Of a stretch of 64,000 nucleotides of DNA, positions 44,165 to 52,653 are shown piece by piece. Source of the stretch: Tous-C4FEB sp044356555 (lineage in GTDB: Bacteria; Verrucomicrobiota; Verrucomicrobiia; Opitutales; Opitutaceae). Within the stretch, counting starts at the first letter, position 1, and each line of letters starts with the position of its first letter. Where the stretch lies: positions 39,241 to 103,240 of the forward strand of contig JBIKWB010000018.1 in assembly GCA_044356555.1 (NCBI GenBank), given 5' to 3'. The position numbers were made by a program, and so were the translations under genes. Under the pieces are notes generated by a model that did not search any database, was not told where the DNA came from, and saw only the letters and a program-made list of their open reading frames with translations.

Positions 44165-44704
44165 ATGCACAACTCTAAACCTACGCCGCCGGACTGCCCG
44201 TTTGAAAAACGGTTCCCCTCGCAGCTCCTGCGCGACGACGCGTTCTACATGAGCCTCGCCTATAACCAGGCGATCGACGCTTGGCGGCAGGACGAAGTCC
44301 CGATCGGGGCCGTGATTGTGCTCGGCGGCGAAGTCATCGCATCGGCCCATAACACGGTCGAATGCACCCATGACCCCACCGCGCACGCCGAGATGCTCGC
44401 GATCACCCAAGCCGCCGCCAAGCTCGGCAACTGGCGCCTCGAAGGCGTGACGGTATTCGTCACCAAAGAGCCCTGTCCCATGTGCTCCGGCGCGATGCTG
44501 ATGTCGCGCGTAAAACGTGTCTGCTTCGCCGTGCCCGACCCGAAGATGGGTTGCCTCGGCGGCGCGACCAACCTCAACGACCTGCCGCGGGTCAACCACC
44601 ACGTCGAGCTTACCTCCGGCGGAGTGCTCGAAACGGAGTGCCGGGAGCTGCTGCAGGCCTTCTTCCGCGCAAAGCGCACGGCGGATTCCTCAGCTGAAAG
44701 TTGA
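44165..44704 (+). CDS. tadA: tRNA-specific adenosine deaminase
   Basis: A 179-residue zinc deaminase that converts adenosine-34 to inosine in tRNA-Arg(ACG). Zinc ligands and catalytic glutamate are in PTAHAEMLAI and EPCPMCSGAML. The segment VKRVCFAVPDPKMGCLGG is typical of TadA. ATG 44165 is preferred; the N-terminus MHNSKPTPPDCPFEKRF may be an extension and an internal ATG at about residue 29 (MSLAYNQAIDAW) would give a core-length protein. It is divergent from infA and precedes sod. Confidence 0.92.
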   Translation: MHNSKPTPPDCPFEKRFPSQLLRDDAFYMSLAYNQAIDAWRQDEVPIGAVIVLGGEVIASAHNTVECTHDPTAHAEMLAITQAAAKLGNWRLEGVTVFVTKEPCPMCSGAMLMSRVKRVCFAVPDPKMGCLGGATNLNDLPRVNHHVELTSGGVLETECRELLQAFFRAKRTADSSAES

Positions 44705-44780
44705 CGACCACCGGCACCGGTGCATCACTTCGCGGTCCTTCGATTTGCTTAACCGATCGGAAATTTAAAAACATATCATC

Positions 44781-45413
44781 ATGGCCTACACGCTCCCTCC
44801 CCTGCCCTACGCGCCCGACGCTCTCGTCCCACACATCGATGCGAAGACGATGGAAATCCACCACGGCAAGCACCACCAAGCCTACATCACCAACGCCACC
44901 AATCTCCTCAAGGATCACGCCGATCTCGCTGCTCTCGAAGTCAACGCGCTGATCGCGGATCTTTCAAAAGTTCCCGAGGCCATTCGCGGGGGCGTGCGCA
45001 ACAACGCCGGCGGCCACAGCAATCACGCCTTCTTCTGGACCATTATGGGACCCGGTAAAGGCGGAGCCCCGAGGGGCACGTTGGCGGCCGCCATTGAGGC
45101 CCAGCTCGGCGGCTTCGCCAAGTTCAAGGAAGATTTCGCCAAGGCCGGTGCGACCCGTTTTGGCTCCGGCTGGGCGTGGCTCTACGTCACGGCCGACAAG
45201 AAACTCGCCGTCGGTTCGACCGCGAACCAAGACAGCCCGCTCATGGGCAAGGCCGTCGCCGGGATTGAGGGCAAACCCGTCCTCGCGCTCGACGTTTGGG
45301 AGCACGCGTATTATCTCAACTACCAGAACCGCCGCCCCGACTACATCACCGCTTTCTGGAATGTCGTCGACTGGGACGCGGCCGAGGCCAACTACGTGGC
45401 CGCCACGATCTGA
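44781..45413 (+). CDS. sodA: Superoxide dismutase, Mn/Fe family
   Basis: A 210-residue enzyme dismutating superoxide. Metal ligands are His27 (MEIHHGKHHQAY), the His of GGHSNHAFFW, and the Asp and His of DVWEHAYYLNY. Additional landmarks are GSGWAWLYV and NQDSPLM; the GG preceding HSNH and the QD pair favour manganese. No signal peptide, so it acts in the cytoplasm. A strong bidirectional terminator follows 21 bases after the stop. Confidence 0.92.
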   Translation: MAYTLPPLPYAPDALVPHIDAKTMEIHHGKHHQAYITNATNLLKDHADLAALEVNALIADLSKVPEAIRGGVRNNAGGHSNHAFFWTIMGPGKGGAPRGTLAAAIEAQLGGFAKFKEDFAKAGATRFGSGWAWLYVTADKKLAVGSTANQDSPLMGKAVAGIEGKPVLALDVWEHAYYLNYQNRRPDYITAFWNVVDWDAAEANYVAATI

Positions 45414-45434
45414 CCTCCCGATCTCGTCAAAAAC

Positions 45435-45463
45435 AAAAGCCGCACTTTTCAGTGCGGCTTTTT
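45435..45463. terminator. Bidirectional intrinsic terminator between sod and tolB
   Basis: A nine-pair stem AGCCGCACT/AGTGCGGCT with a four-base loop is preceded by an A-run and followed by a T-run, so it terminates both the sod transcript (plus) and the tolB transcript (minus). Confidence 0.88.
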
Positions 45464-45485
45464 GTTGGGAAATCCGGGCCTTTTG

Positions 45486-46679
45486 TTACGGCGCCCACAC
45501 GTTGGCTTGCAGCGTGGAGCCGAAGCTCGTCGGGCTGATCGGTGTGCTCTTGCCCGTCTCGGTATCGAGGATACACACCCGGCTCGTTGTCGACGTGCGC
45601 GCCGTATAGACGAGGTGACGTCCATCGGGCAGCCAATTGGGCTCAACCCCGTCGAACGGCGCCTTCGAGACCTGTTCGCTGGCGCGTTTCGAAAAATCGT
45701 AGACTGCGATCTGAAAATTCCGACCGACCCGGATGGTGAAAGCGATTCGGTTTGGATTCCCCCGGCTCCAATCCGGCTCGGCACAGTAGCTACTGATTCC
45801 CGAGGTCAGCCGGGTCGGCGCCCCTCCGTTTACCGGCATCGTGTAGAGCTGGGGCCCGGGCTCGCCGGCGAAGACCAACCGCGTCCCATCCGGTGAAAAG
45901 CACGGGGATGATTTCACTGCGTCCGAGCGCGTCTTGCGCGCCACACCGCGGCCTTGGGCGTTGCTCACATAAATCTCCGGAGTGCCTTCGCCGCTAAGAA
46001 CCATCGCGACCTGGGAACCAGTGGGGCTAAAGCGGGCGCCGCTGTTCGTGCCCTTAAAACTTACAAAGGTCGTGCGCTGAAAACTACGCAGATCGATCGT
46101 GAAAATATCGGGAAACCCAGACTTGTAGTAGCTCGTGTAGATCAATCGCGTACCATCCGGCGACCAACGCGGGCTGAGCGTGATCGAATTGTCACGAGTG
46201 ATCTGCTTGACCTCGCCGAACATCAGGTCGCCGGTGTAAATCTCCTTTTTCCCGGTCCGCTCATTGATGAACGCGAGCTTCGAAGCGAAAAATCCACGCA
46301 GACCCAGACCATTGGTTTTGGCGACCGCCACGTCGGCCGCACGCAGGAGCGCATTGCGGGGGCTCGATCCCGTCACGACCTCGGAGGTGACCGCCGTGCC
46401 GCTCGGCGACCTGACGATGTCCACCCGCACCTGCGTCGGCGTGACCGCGGAAAACTTGATGTCGAAGGCAAATCCGCTCGCCACGAGCCGGTAGCGGCCG
46501 TGCGTGCCAAAGGCCTGCAAAGCCAGTTGGTTCAATTCCGGCGTGTTTGCCGAAACTCTCACCGGCAACGTCTTGTTTTCAGCCAGCACCTCGACGGTGC
46601 CGATATCACGTTGGGCCCGCAACGATCCCGCCACGACAAGCCCCAATAACAGCAACGAAAGCCTCAGTATTTTTTTCAT
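45486..46679 (-). CDS. tolB: TolB-like beta-propeller protein
   Basis: A 397-residue periplasmic protein with signal peptide (MKKILRLSLLLLGLVVAGSL). An N-terminal TolB-like alpha/beta domain (LNQLALQAFGTHGRYRLVAS) is followed by a propeller made of PD40 blades: SPRWSPDGTRLIYTSYYKSG, GARFSPTGSQVAMVL, SPCFSPDGTRLVFAG and EPNWLPDGRHLVYTA. TolB links Pal and colicin translocation machinery at the outer membrane in Tol-Pal systems. None of tolQ, tolR, tolA or pal is in the window, so assignment rests on domain order. It is divergent from mrp. Confidence 0.85.
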   Translation of the reverse strand: MKKILRLSLLLLGLVVAGSLRAQRDIGTVEVLAENKTLPVRVSANTPELNQLALQAFGTHGRYRLVASGFAFDIKFSAVTPTQVRVDIVRSPSGTAVTSEVVTGSSPRNALLRAADVAVAKTNGLGLRGFFASKLAFINERTGKKEIYTGDLMFGEVKQITRDNSITLSPRWSPDGTRLIYTSYYKSGFPDIFTIDLRSFQRTTFVSFKGTNSGARFSPTGSQVAMVLSGEGTPEIYVSNAQGRGVARKTRSDAVKSSPCFSPDGTRLVFAGEPGPQLYTMPVNGGAPTRLTSGISSYCAEPDWSRGNPNRIAFTIRVGRNFQIAVYDFSKRASEQVSKAPFDGVEPNWLPDGRHLVYTARTSTTSRVCILDTETGKSTPISPTSFGSTLQANVWAP

Positions 46680-46782
46680 GATCAAAAGTGGAAAAATGGA
46701 CGACGCATTTGGAGACGAAGGGGATTTCTATTTGCGCACCCGGTCTGCATAACAACTCTTAAGTGACAACTTTCTTCCTGCC

Positions 46783-47883
46783 GTGACCTCCGACGAAATC
46801 AAAGCCCAGCTGCAAAAAGTAAAATATCCCGGCTTCAGCCGCGATATCGTCTCATTCGGACTCGTCCGCTCGGTCGGATTTGTTGACGGGACCGTGAAGG
46901 TCGCCCTGGCCCTTACCACCAGCGACCCGAAAATCCCTCTGCACTTAAAAGCGGAAGTCGATAATTGCCTGAGGGCCCTCCCTGAAGTTCGCGACGTAAT
47001 CATCGACATCTCCGTGCAAGCCACGCGTCCTGCAGGCAACTCAGGCGGTGGCACCGGCAATCTCCCGGGGTCGAGTGGTGCGCCCAAGACGGCGCGCTAC
47101 TCTGTCGCCATCGCCTCGGGCAAGGGCGGCGTCGGCAAGAGCACCTTTGCGGTCAATCTCGCCTGCGCTCTTGCGCGACTGCTGACCGATCAAGGCCGAC
47201 CCGGTCGCGTTGGGCTGATGGACTGCGACATTTACGGACCGAGCGTGCCCCTGATGATGGGGCTGCAAGGTCGCCCCGAGGTCGAGGGCGACGGGGCCGC
47301 CTCAATGCTCGTTCCCATGGAACGTCACGGAGTAAAAGTTATGAGCATGGGCTTTCTGGTCGACGACAACACGCCCGTCGTATGGCGGGGGCCGATGATC
47401 ATGAAGACCATCCAGCAATTCGTCCAAAATGTAAAATGGGGCGAACTCGACGTGCTGCTTGTCGATCTCCCACCCGGCACCGGGGACGCCCAACTTTCCC
47501 TCGTGCAAACGCTCCCCCTCGATGGCGCCGTGATCGTCACCACCCCACAGCCCGCGGCTACCAATGTCGCCCGCAAGGGCGGCCTGATGTTTCAAAAGGT
47601 CAATGTGCCCCTGCTCGGTGTCGCCGAAAATATGAGCTATTTCGTCGATCCCGCCGGGCACAAACACCTGCTCTTCGGCGAGGGCGGCGGCATCATCACG
47701 GCGGAGAAGCTCGGCACCAGCCTCCTCGGTCAAGTGCCGCTGATTCCCGAAATTCGCGCGGGCGGCGACGCGGGCGAACCGGTGGTGGTGAGCGATCCCG
47801 ACAGCTTGGCCGCACGCACCTTTGCCGAAATCGCCGAGACGCTCCTTTCCCGACTGGTCAAGCCCATGCCGGGACGGATGTAA
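46783..47883 (+). CDS. mrp: Mrp/NBP35-type iron-sulfur carrier ATPase
   Basis: A 366-residue P-loop protein that holds and transfers Fe-S clusters. The N-terminal 95 residues are a MIP18/DUF59-type domain (VKYPGFSRDIVSFGLVRSVG); a Gly/Pro linker follows; the deviant Walker A is ASGKGGVGKSTFAVN and the Switch segment VDLPPGTGDAQLSLVQT. The region after VAENMSYF, where Mrp/ApbC proteins usually carry a CxxC cluster ligand pair, reads VDPAGHKHLLFGEGG and has no cysteine. The start is GTG 46783; no better start exists. It diverges from tolB. Confidence 0.9.
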   Translation: MTSDEIKAQLQKVKYPGFSRDIVSFGLVRSVGFVDGTVKVALALTTSDPKIPLHLKAEVDNCLRALPEVRDVIIDISVQATRPAGNSGGGTGNLPGSSGAPKTARYSVAIASGKGGVGKSTFAVNLACALARLLTDQGRPGRVGLMDCDIYGPSVPLMMGLQGRPEVEGDGAASMLVPMERHGVKVMSMGFLVDDNTPVVWRGPMIMKTIQQFVQNVKWGELDVLLVDLPPGTGDAQLSLVQTLPLDGAVIVTTPQPAATNVARKGGLMFQKVNVPLLGVAENMSYFVDPAGHKHLLFGEGGGIITAEKLGTSLLGQVPLIPEIRAGGDAGEPVVVSDPDSLAARTFAEIAETLLSRLVKPMPGRM

Positions 47884-47957
47884 CAATTCGGCGACATCGC
47901 AGGCATTGACAGCACTCTTTTGCTGGCTCTGATTTTCGCCTTCCGCCGACCTGCTGC

Positions 47958-48230
47958 ATGACTTCTCCCACCAAAGAGTCCGATCCTTCTTCGTCCCGCG
48001 AGTTCGTGAAGCAGTCGAGTCTCTATCAGGAGTTCCTCGCGGAGCGGGAAGAAATCTTGAAGCATAAATGGCTCGAATCGGAGCGACTCGGCTACGATAT
48101 CGGCTTCGAACGGGCTTTGCTCGACTGGATCCGGAAGCACCGCGAAAGCTGGCGAGCAGCCCGGCGCCAACAGACCAGCCCGCGCCCCGCCGGACCGAGC
48201 TCGACGGGCTCACCGTTTGCTTCAATTTAG
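47958..48230 (+). CDS. Small protein of unknown function
   Basis: A 90-residue protein 74 bases after mrp. The central segment EEILKHKWLESERLGYDIGF followed by ERALLDWIRKHRESWR resembles a motif found in DUF4032-type proteins (HRWxxSExxGxDVGxxxA), suggesting a conserved short domain. The tail is Arg/Pro/Ser-rich. A TTGACA at 47906-47911 could be the -35 of its own promoter, though the -10 is weak. Confidence 0.65.
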   Translation: MTSPTKESDPSSSREFVKQSSLYQEFLAEREEILKHKWLESERLGYDIGFERALLDWIRKHRESWRAARRQQTSPRPAGPSSTGSPFASI

Positions 48231-48295
48231 TTTTCCAAACCGCGCTCAGGCCCCGGTCCCAGAAAGTCTTGGAAGGACTAACGGGGGCAGAACAC

Positions 48296-48322
48296 AAAAA
48301 AGCCGAACTCAAAAGTTCGGCT
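48296..48322 (-). terminator. Intrinsic terminator of rpmG
   Basis: On the minus strand a nine-pair stem AGCCGAACT/AGTTCGGCT with a four-base loop is followed by at least five T, 37 bases after the rpmG stop. Confidence 0.85.
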
Positions 48323-48359
48323 TGGCCAACGAACCCCAGCTTAGCCGGGTTTCGGACGG

Positions 48360-48524
48360 TTACTTGATCTCTTTGTGCAACGTGTGGCGCTTGAGGAAGG
48401 GATTATACTTCTTCTTCTCGATGCGCTCAGTGACGGTCTTCTTATTACGGAAGGTGAGATAGCGGGAAGCGGGTTTGCCCTCTTTCTTCGCTTCGGTGCA
48501 TTCTAGTGTGACGACTTCTTGCAT
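48360..48524 (-). CDS. rpmG: 50S ribosomal protein L33
   Basis: A 54-residue ribosomal protein. The sequence begins MQEVVTLECTEAKKEGKP and ends NPFLKRHTLHKEIK, with RYLTFRNKKTVTERIEKKKY in between, the standard L33 pattern. Only one of the zinc cysteines (Cys9) remains, so it is a zinc-independent (C-) form. It is monocistronic with a good terminator. It is shorter than the usual cut-off for automated open-frame lists but is certain. Confidence 0.95.
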   Translation of the reverse strand: MQEVVTLECTEAKKEGKPASRYLTFRNKKTVTERIEKKKYNPFLKRHTLHKEIK

Positions 48525-48615
48525 GGTATTAAATGGGTGAAGGGTCAGAGCAAAGCCCGCAACCGCCTTCCTGCAACTCCAATCTTCTCACGGGGCAAAA
48601 ACGGCCCTCCCCCAA

Positions 48616-49959
48616 TTACCGCCGCTTTTCGGTCAGGGGCAGCATCACACCCCGGCGGAAAAGAGTCACCTGACTCGTGCTCGAAGAAACGACGATCGCA
48701 ATGCAGTTCGTGGCGATACTGATCGCCGCCGCCGCCGCATGACGGCTACCCAAACCGCTCGGTAAAGTGTGGTTGTTATCCATCGCTTGGATCAGACTAC
48801 CCGCAGATTCCACGACGCCGTCGCCGCGGATCGTAAAGGCACCATCGATGGACGAAAACTCCTTCACCGTCTCATCCATGAAGGGATTAAGGATGTTTCT
48901 TTCCTCGGCCTTGTAGCCAAAGAATGGATTCAAAACGAGCGGCTTGCTCAGGCCCGCCACTTTTTCCGTGTCGCCGACCACAAAAAGACAACCGACCGGA
49001 CGGCCCTCCCGCCCCTCAACCGCGAGCTCAGTCGCCACCGCCAACACCCGTTCGAGCACCTCGGGCTTAACATCTTCGGGTAGAAGGTCCGCAGTCTGGC
49101 CAGTCAGGAGAGTCTGAAACTCGCGCTCGATATCGACCACGACCAACGTGTCGAACTGGTTGCTCCCGCTCATTCCATCCAGGCAGCAGATCCGGTCCGT
49201 GAATTTCAGAACCCCGCGGGTCAGGGCGACGAGGATGGCGCTGCGCAATTGCGCCATCCGCTGGTTTGAAAACGAGCGAACTTGGATCGTCTCGGAAAAC
49301 TCGTGCTCGTGTTCACCGGGCTCGATCGGATTTCGGGTGACCAGAATCGTCTTCAACTTTTCGTCAAACGCGCCGCGGTCGATGCCTCCCACAAACGTAT
49401 CCCCAAAAACCATCAGGGCATCACACTCCGCCCCTCGCGTCACCCGCATCGCTTCGCGCAGCATAAGCCGGTTCACGCGATTTCTCTGGGCCAAAACCGG
49501 CCGCACCGCGCCAAATCCGCCGACTAACCGCTCGTAAAACACATCGAGGTCCGGCGCCCGCACGAGACCATCGACCATCGGTTGTTCCTTCACCTGCCGG
49601 GCAATGGAGGCCAGCACTTGCAGGTAATCGCGGGCCTTTTCTCCAGCGATCAACATCACGATCAAATGCACCCGCTCTTCGGCCAGCGCGCCGTCGTGTT
49701 TGATCCCCGCACGGCTGCGCCCGATCGCGAGGATATACCGGCGGGGCATCTTTACCCGCACATGCGGCAACGCTACGCCGAGACCCAGATAGGTCGTCAT
49801 CGTGCTCTCGCGCGCCAACAATCCCTTGAGCAACGCATCCGGTTTCAGGTCGGGGAAGCTCGCCACGCTCACCGTCAGCAATTCCTGCAACGCACCTTCC
49901 AAATCAACGCTCCGCAAATCGATAATTCGATTTCGGGCGATGATTTTCTCCAGCCGCAT
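48616..49959 (-). CDS. Fusion of PTS EIIA domain, pyruvate-kinase-C-like segment and diadenylate cyclase
   Basis: A 447-residue cytoplasmic protein with three parts. Residues 1-150 are a PTS EIIA type-2 (fructose/nitrogen) domain with phosphoacceptor His66 in LGVALPHVRVK. Residues about 155-290 (LREAMRVTRGAECDALMVFG, KLKTILVTRN) resemble the pyruvate kinase alpha/beta C-terminal fold that precedes DacZ-type diadenylate cyclases. Residues about 300-447 are a DisA_N/DAC domain with the two active-site motifs Asp372-Gly-Ala and GSRHAAAAAIS (404-413; canonical GTRHRAA). It would make cyclic di-AMP from two ATP, with control by PTS phosphorylation. nuoA lies 26 bases upstream on the same strand. 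Confidence 0.85.
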   Translation of the reverse strand: MRLEKIIARNRIIDLRSVDLEGALQELLTVSVASFPDLKPDALLKGLLARESTMTTYLGLGVALPHVRVKMPRRYILAIGRSRAGIKHDGALAEERVHLIVMLIAGEKARDYLQVLASIARQVKEQPMVDGLVRAPDLDVFYERLVGGFGAVRPVLAQRNRVNRLMLREAMRVTRGAECDALMVFGDTFVGGIDRGAFDEKLKTILVTRNPIEPGEHEHEFSETIQVRSFSNQRMAQLRSAILVALTRGVLKFTDRICCLDGMSGSNQFDTLVVVDIEREFQTLLTGQTADLLPEDVKPEVLERVLAVATELAVEGREGRPVGCLFVVGDTEKVAGLSKPLVLNPFFGYKAEERNILNPFMDETVKEFSSIDGAFTIRGDGVVESAGSLIQAMDNNHTLPSGLGSRHAAAAAISIATNCIAIVVSSSTSQVTLFRRGVMLPLTEKRR

Positions 49960-49985
49960 AATAGCCCGATTTCAACCCTTGCCGG

Positions 49986-50360
49986 TCACTTTTCCCAATC
50001 CAATGCGCCCTTTTTTACCTCGTAGAAGAGACCCAGCACCAAGACCCCGATAAAAAACATGATCGGACCGATGATCGGAATGTTGTTCGCCAGGAACTCC
50101 CGGTAAATAAACGTCCACGGCACCAGAATCACGATCTCCAAATCAAACAGCATGAACAACAGCGCCGTCAGAAAGAATTTCACCGAGAAACGGGTGTGGA
50201 CCAAACCTTCGGAAGGCACTCCACACTCGTAGGCCGAGTCCTTGATTTTATTGAGCTTGGCTCGCTGACCGAAAAAGTGGCTCGCCCCAATCACAAATGC
50301 CGTCACTCCGCCGGCCAAGAGTGCTTGGATGAGAAACGGGAGATACGCTTCGGATGTCAT
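49986..50360 (-). CDS. nuoA: NADH-quinone oxidoreductase subunit A
   Basis: A 124-residue inner-membrane subunit of complex I with three transmembrane helices. Family signatures are DSAYECGVPSEG and the second-helix motif FLTALLFMLFDLEIVILVPW. ATG 50360 (MTSEAYLPFLIQALL) is the correct start. No other nuo gene is adjacent; nuoA normally heads a 14-gene operon, so here it is detached or the rest lies elsewhere. It precedes the diadenylate cyclase gene by 26 bases. Confidence 0.92.
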   Translation of the reverse strand: MTSEAYLPFLIQALLAGGVTAFVIGASHFFGQRAKLNKIKDSAYECGVPSEGLVHTRFSVKFFLTALLFMLFDLEIVILVPWTFIYREFLANNIPIIGPIMFFIGVLVLGLFYEVKKGALDWEK

Positions 50361-50486
50361 GTCTGCGAAGAAATGGCCCGAGCCGCCAATGCGAGACAAG
50401 AGGGAATTTCAGGTGTTTGTCGTTTCACCGCTTTCGTCCGCTCGACATTTGACGCAACCCGGCCGAACCCACAGCGTCTCATCTCC

Positions 50487-51074
50487 ATGCACCGCGCCCC
50501 TTCAATCGGATTTCTAGCCGCTTTGGCTCTAGGTATAGCCGGCGGAGCCCACGCTCAAATCGCTCTGCCCAAGGAATCTCCTTTCATGCCTGCACCCGGC
50601 GCGACCGCAGTCGATCAACCGGTCAACGATACGTTCGAACTCAAGGGCTTTAGCTCCACGGGTAAAAAAATCCTAGTGTGCGTTTACGACTCACAGGCGA
50701 AACGCAGCCATTGGATCGAGGTCGACGCCACCGTCGAGGGCATCAAGGTCGTTGCTTTCGACGCCGCGAAAGAAGAAGCCACAATCACCGTCGGCGGGCA
50801 GAAGAAAACGCTCCGCATGCGCAAGCCTTCGGTCGCCGCCGGCACCAACACTCCCGGCACCGCCGCCGCCGGATTCGCTACGCCGGTCACTGCTCCCATG
50901 ATCACCCAAGGAATCCCCCAACCTCCACCCGCCCCCGGCTCCATTGCCCAACAGGAGGTCGAGGCCCGCATGCTCGTCAGCGATCTGCTGGAAATCGGTA
51001 TTCAACAGCGCAAAGCCTACGAAGAGGCCCAGAAAAAGGCCGACCAAGAGAGGGCTGCCGGGAAAAAGAACTGA
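50487..51074 (+). CDS. Secreted protein of unknown function
   Basis: A 195-residue protein with a signal peptide (MHRAPSIGFLAALALGIAGG, cleaved after AHA). The first half (FELKGFSSTGKKILVCVYDS, VGGQKKTLRMRKPSV) is a small beta domain; then a Thr/Ala/Pro-rich linker, and a C-terminal helix rich in Lys/Glu (EIGIQQRKAYEEAQKKADQE). No homologous family recognised. It is divergent from nuoA and located upstream of mreB. Confidence 0.7.
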   Translation: MHRAPSIGFLAALALGIAGGAHAQIALPKESPFMPAPGATAVDQPVNDTFELKGFSSTGKKILVCVYDSQAKRSHWIEVDATVEGIKVVAFDAAKEEATITVGGQKKTLRMRKPSVAAGTNTPGTAAAGFATPVTAPMITQGIPQPPPAPGSIAQQEVEARMLVSDLLEIGIQQRKAYEEAQKKADQERAAGKKN

Positions 51075-51176
51075 TCTAGGAGTTCTCCGCGAGAGCGCCC
51101 CGACTCGGCTGATTGATCGGTCGATGATCTTGAATTCTTGAACCGCGCTGAGAGCGAAAATCGGCCGTTTCCCTCG

Positions 51177-51206
51177 TTGACACTCCAGAGTGCCGCAGAT
51201 TCGGTT
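51177..51206 (+). promoter_or_regulatory. Possible promoter of the mre operon
   Basis: A consensus -35 box TTGACA occupies 51177-51182, about 70 bases before mreB. The region 17-18 bases downstream (TTCGGT) is a poor -10 match, so the assignment is tentative. Confidence 0.3.
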
Positions 51207-51252
51207 CCGTCGGCGGAAACGCCGCTATTCCTGCGTCCCGACCATTCTAATC

Positions 51253-52266
51253 ATGGCCAACCTTCTCGGTTATTTCTCCAACGACATCGGCATCGACCTC
51301 GGCACCGCCAACACGCTCGTTTACGTCAAAGATAAAGGGATCGTCCTCCGCGAGCCATCAGTGGTCGCCCTTGATACCGTGACCCGCAAGGTCCGCGCCG
51401 TTGGCGATGAGGCGAAAAAGATGCTCGGCCGCACCCCCGGCAATATCACCGCCATCCGTCCCATGAAGGACGGCGTGATCGCCGATTTCGACGTCACCGA
51501 GGCGATGCTCCGCTATTTCATTCGCAAAGTTTCGAGCGGCTCTTTTCGCGCTCCGCCCCGCGTCGTCATCGCGATTCCCTCCGGCATCACCGAGGTGGAA
51601 AAACGCGCAGTCAAGGACTCCGCCCTCCACGCGGGCGCCCGCGACGTCATCACGATCCCCGAACCCATGGCCGCCGCCATCGGCGTCGGTCTTCCGATCG
51701 ACGAACCCGCCGCCAACATGATCGTGGACATCGGCGGCGGCACCACCGAGATCGCCATCATTTCGCTCAACGGTATCGTGTTCTCGAAGTCCATCCGCGT
51801 GGCCGGCGATGAACTCGACGCCGCCATGGTGAACTACATGAAGCGCGCCTACAATCTTCTCATCGGCGAGCGCACCGCTGAAGAAATCAAAATGCGCGTC
51901 GGCTCCGCGTACCCCCTCGACGAGGAACTCACGATGGAGGTCAAGGGCCGCGATTCCGTCGCCGGCTTGCCCAAGACGATTCACATCACCTCGCAGGAAA
52001 TCCGCGAGGCCCTTGCCGACACCATTTCGTCGATCGTGGACGCCGTCCGCGTCACCTTGGAACGCTGCCCGCCGGAACTCTCCGCCGACCTAGTGGACCG
52101 CGGTTTCGTGATGGCCGGCGGCGGCGCCTTGATCCGCGGTATCGACAAGCTCCTAAGCGAGAAAACCGGCCTGCCCGTCACGATCTCCGACGACCCCCTC
52201 TCCGCCGTCGCCAACGGCACCGGCGCCGTCCTCAACGACCTCTCGTGGCTGATGCAGAACGCGTGA
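51253..52266 (+). CDS. mreB: Rod shape-determining protein MreB
   Basis: A 337-residue bacterial actin that organises lateral wall synthesis. The phosphate-1 motif IGIDLGTANTLVYVKDKGI is at the N-terminus; phosphate-2 MIVDIGGGTTEIAIISL; adenosine motif GFVMAGGGALIRGIDKLL. An N-terminal amphipathic segment (MANLLGYF) could contact the membrane. ATG 51253 is the start; upstream codons are open but not conserved-looking. It begins the cell-shape operon mreB-mreC-mreD-mrdA. Confidence 0.96.
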   Translation: MANLLGYFSNDIGIDLGTANTLVYVKDKGIVLREPSVVALDTVTRKVRAVGDEAKKMLGRTPGNITAIRPMKDGVIADFDVTEAMLRYFIRKVSSGSFRAPPRVVIAIPSGITEVEKRAVKDSALHAGARDVITIPEPMAAAIGVGLPIDEPAANMIVDIGGGTTEIAIISLNGIVFSKSIRVAGDELDAAMVNYMKRAYNLLIGERTAEEIKMRVGSAYPLDEELTMEVKGRDSVAGLPKTIHITSQEIREALADTISSIVDAVRVTLERCPPELSADLVDRGFVMAGGGALIRGIDKLLSEKTGLPVTISDDPLSAVANGTGAVLNDLSWLMQNA

Positions 52267-52275
52267 GGTATCCTC

Positions 52276-52554
52276 ATGACCAAGTCTGGCTCTGATAACA
52301 AAAGCATACTTCCAGACTGGTCTTCGATTCGAAAGCTTGGACCCGTCAAATTTTCGATTCTGTGGGGCTCCTGGATGGTCAGCGTTAAGTTCGTCGCTGC
52401 CCTTTGTGGCCTGAATGAATTCAAACCAGAACGCATTGTGCTTCAGTTTATTTTCTGGAGCCTGCTTTTCGCCCCGTTGATTTGGATTCAAGCCGAACGC
52501 CTGCACCGACGCCGGACTGAATCCGGCGCGGAGCCTAGCTTTCCGAAGTATTGA
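52276..52554 (+). CDS. Small membrane protein between mreB and mreC
   Basis: A 92-residue protein starting nine bases after mreB. Two hydrophobic segments are visible, around residues 27-45 (ILWGSWMVSVKFVAALCG) and 56-72 (IVLQFIFWSLLFAPLIW), followed by a basic tail. Codon use is clearly more AT-rich than in mreB and mreC. The insertion into the otherwise conserved mre order is unusual. No family recognised. Confidence 0.65.
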   Translation: MTKSGSDNKSILPDWSSIRKLGPVKFSILWGSWMVSVKFVAALCGLNEFKPERIVLQFIFWSLLFAPLIWIQAERLHRRRTESGAEPSFPKY

Positions 52555-52653
52555 TTCCTGAATTGACGGTTTTTTCCGTTTCTTCCGCGTCCTCCACGGG
52601 CAATAACTCCCCGGAACATGTTTGTCTGACCGATTGACCTCCGACCGCGCCCC

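Noticed and set aside
44701..44729. Promoter for sod with TTGACG at 44701
   Set aside because: The expected -10 position reads ATCACT, too weak to support, and the box overlaps the tadA stop.
47906..47935. Promoter before the small gene at 47958
   Set aside because: TTGACA is perfect but the -10 region matches poorly, so it is mentioned only in that gene's entry.
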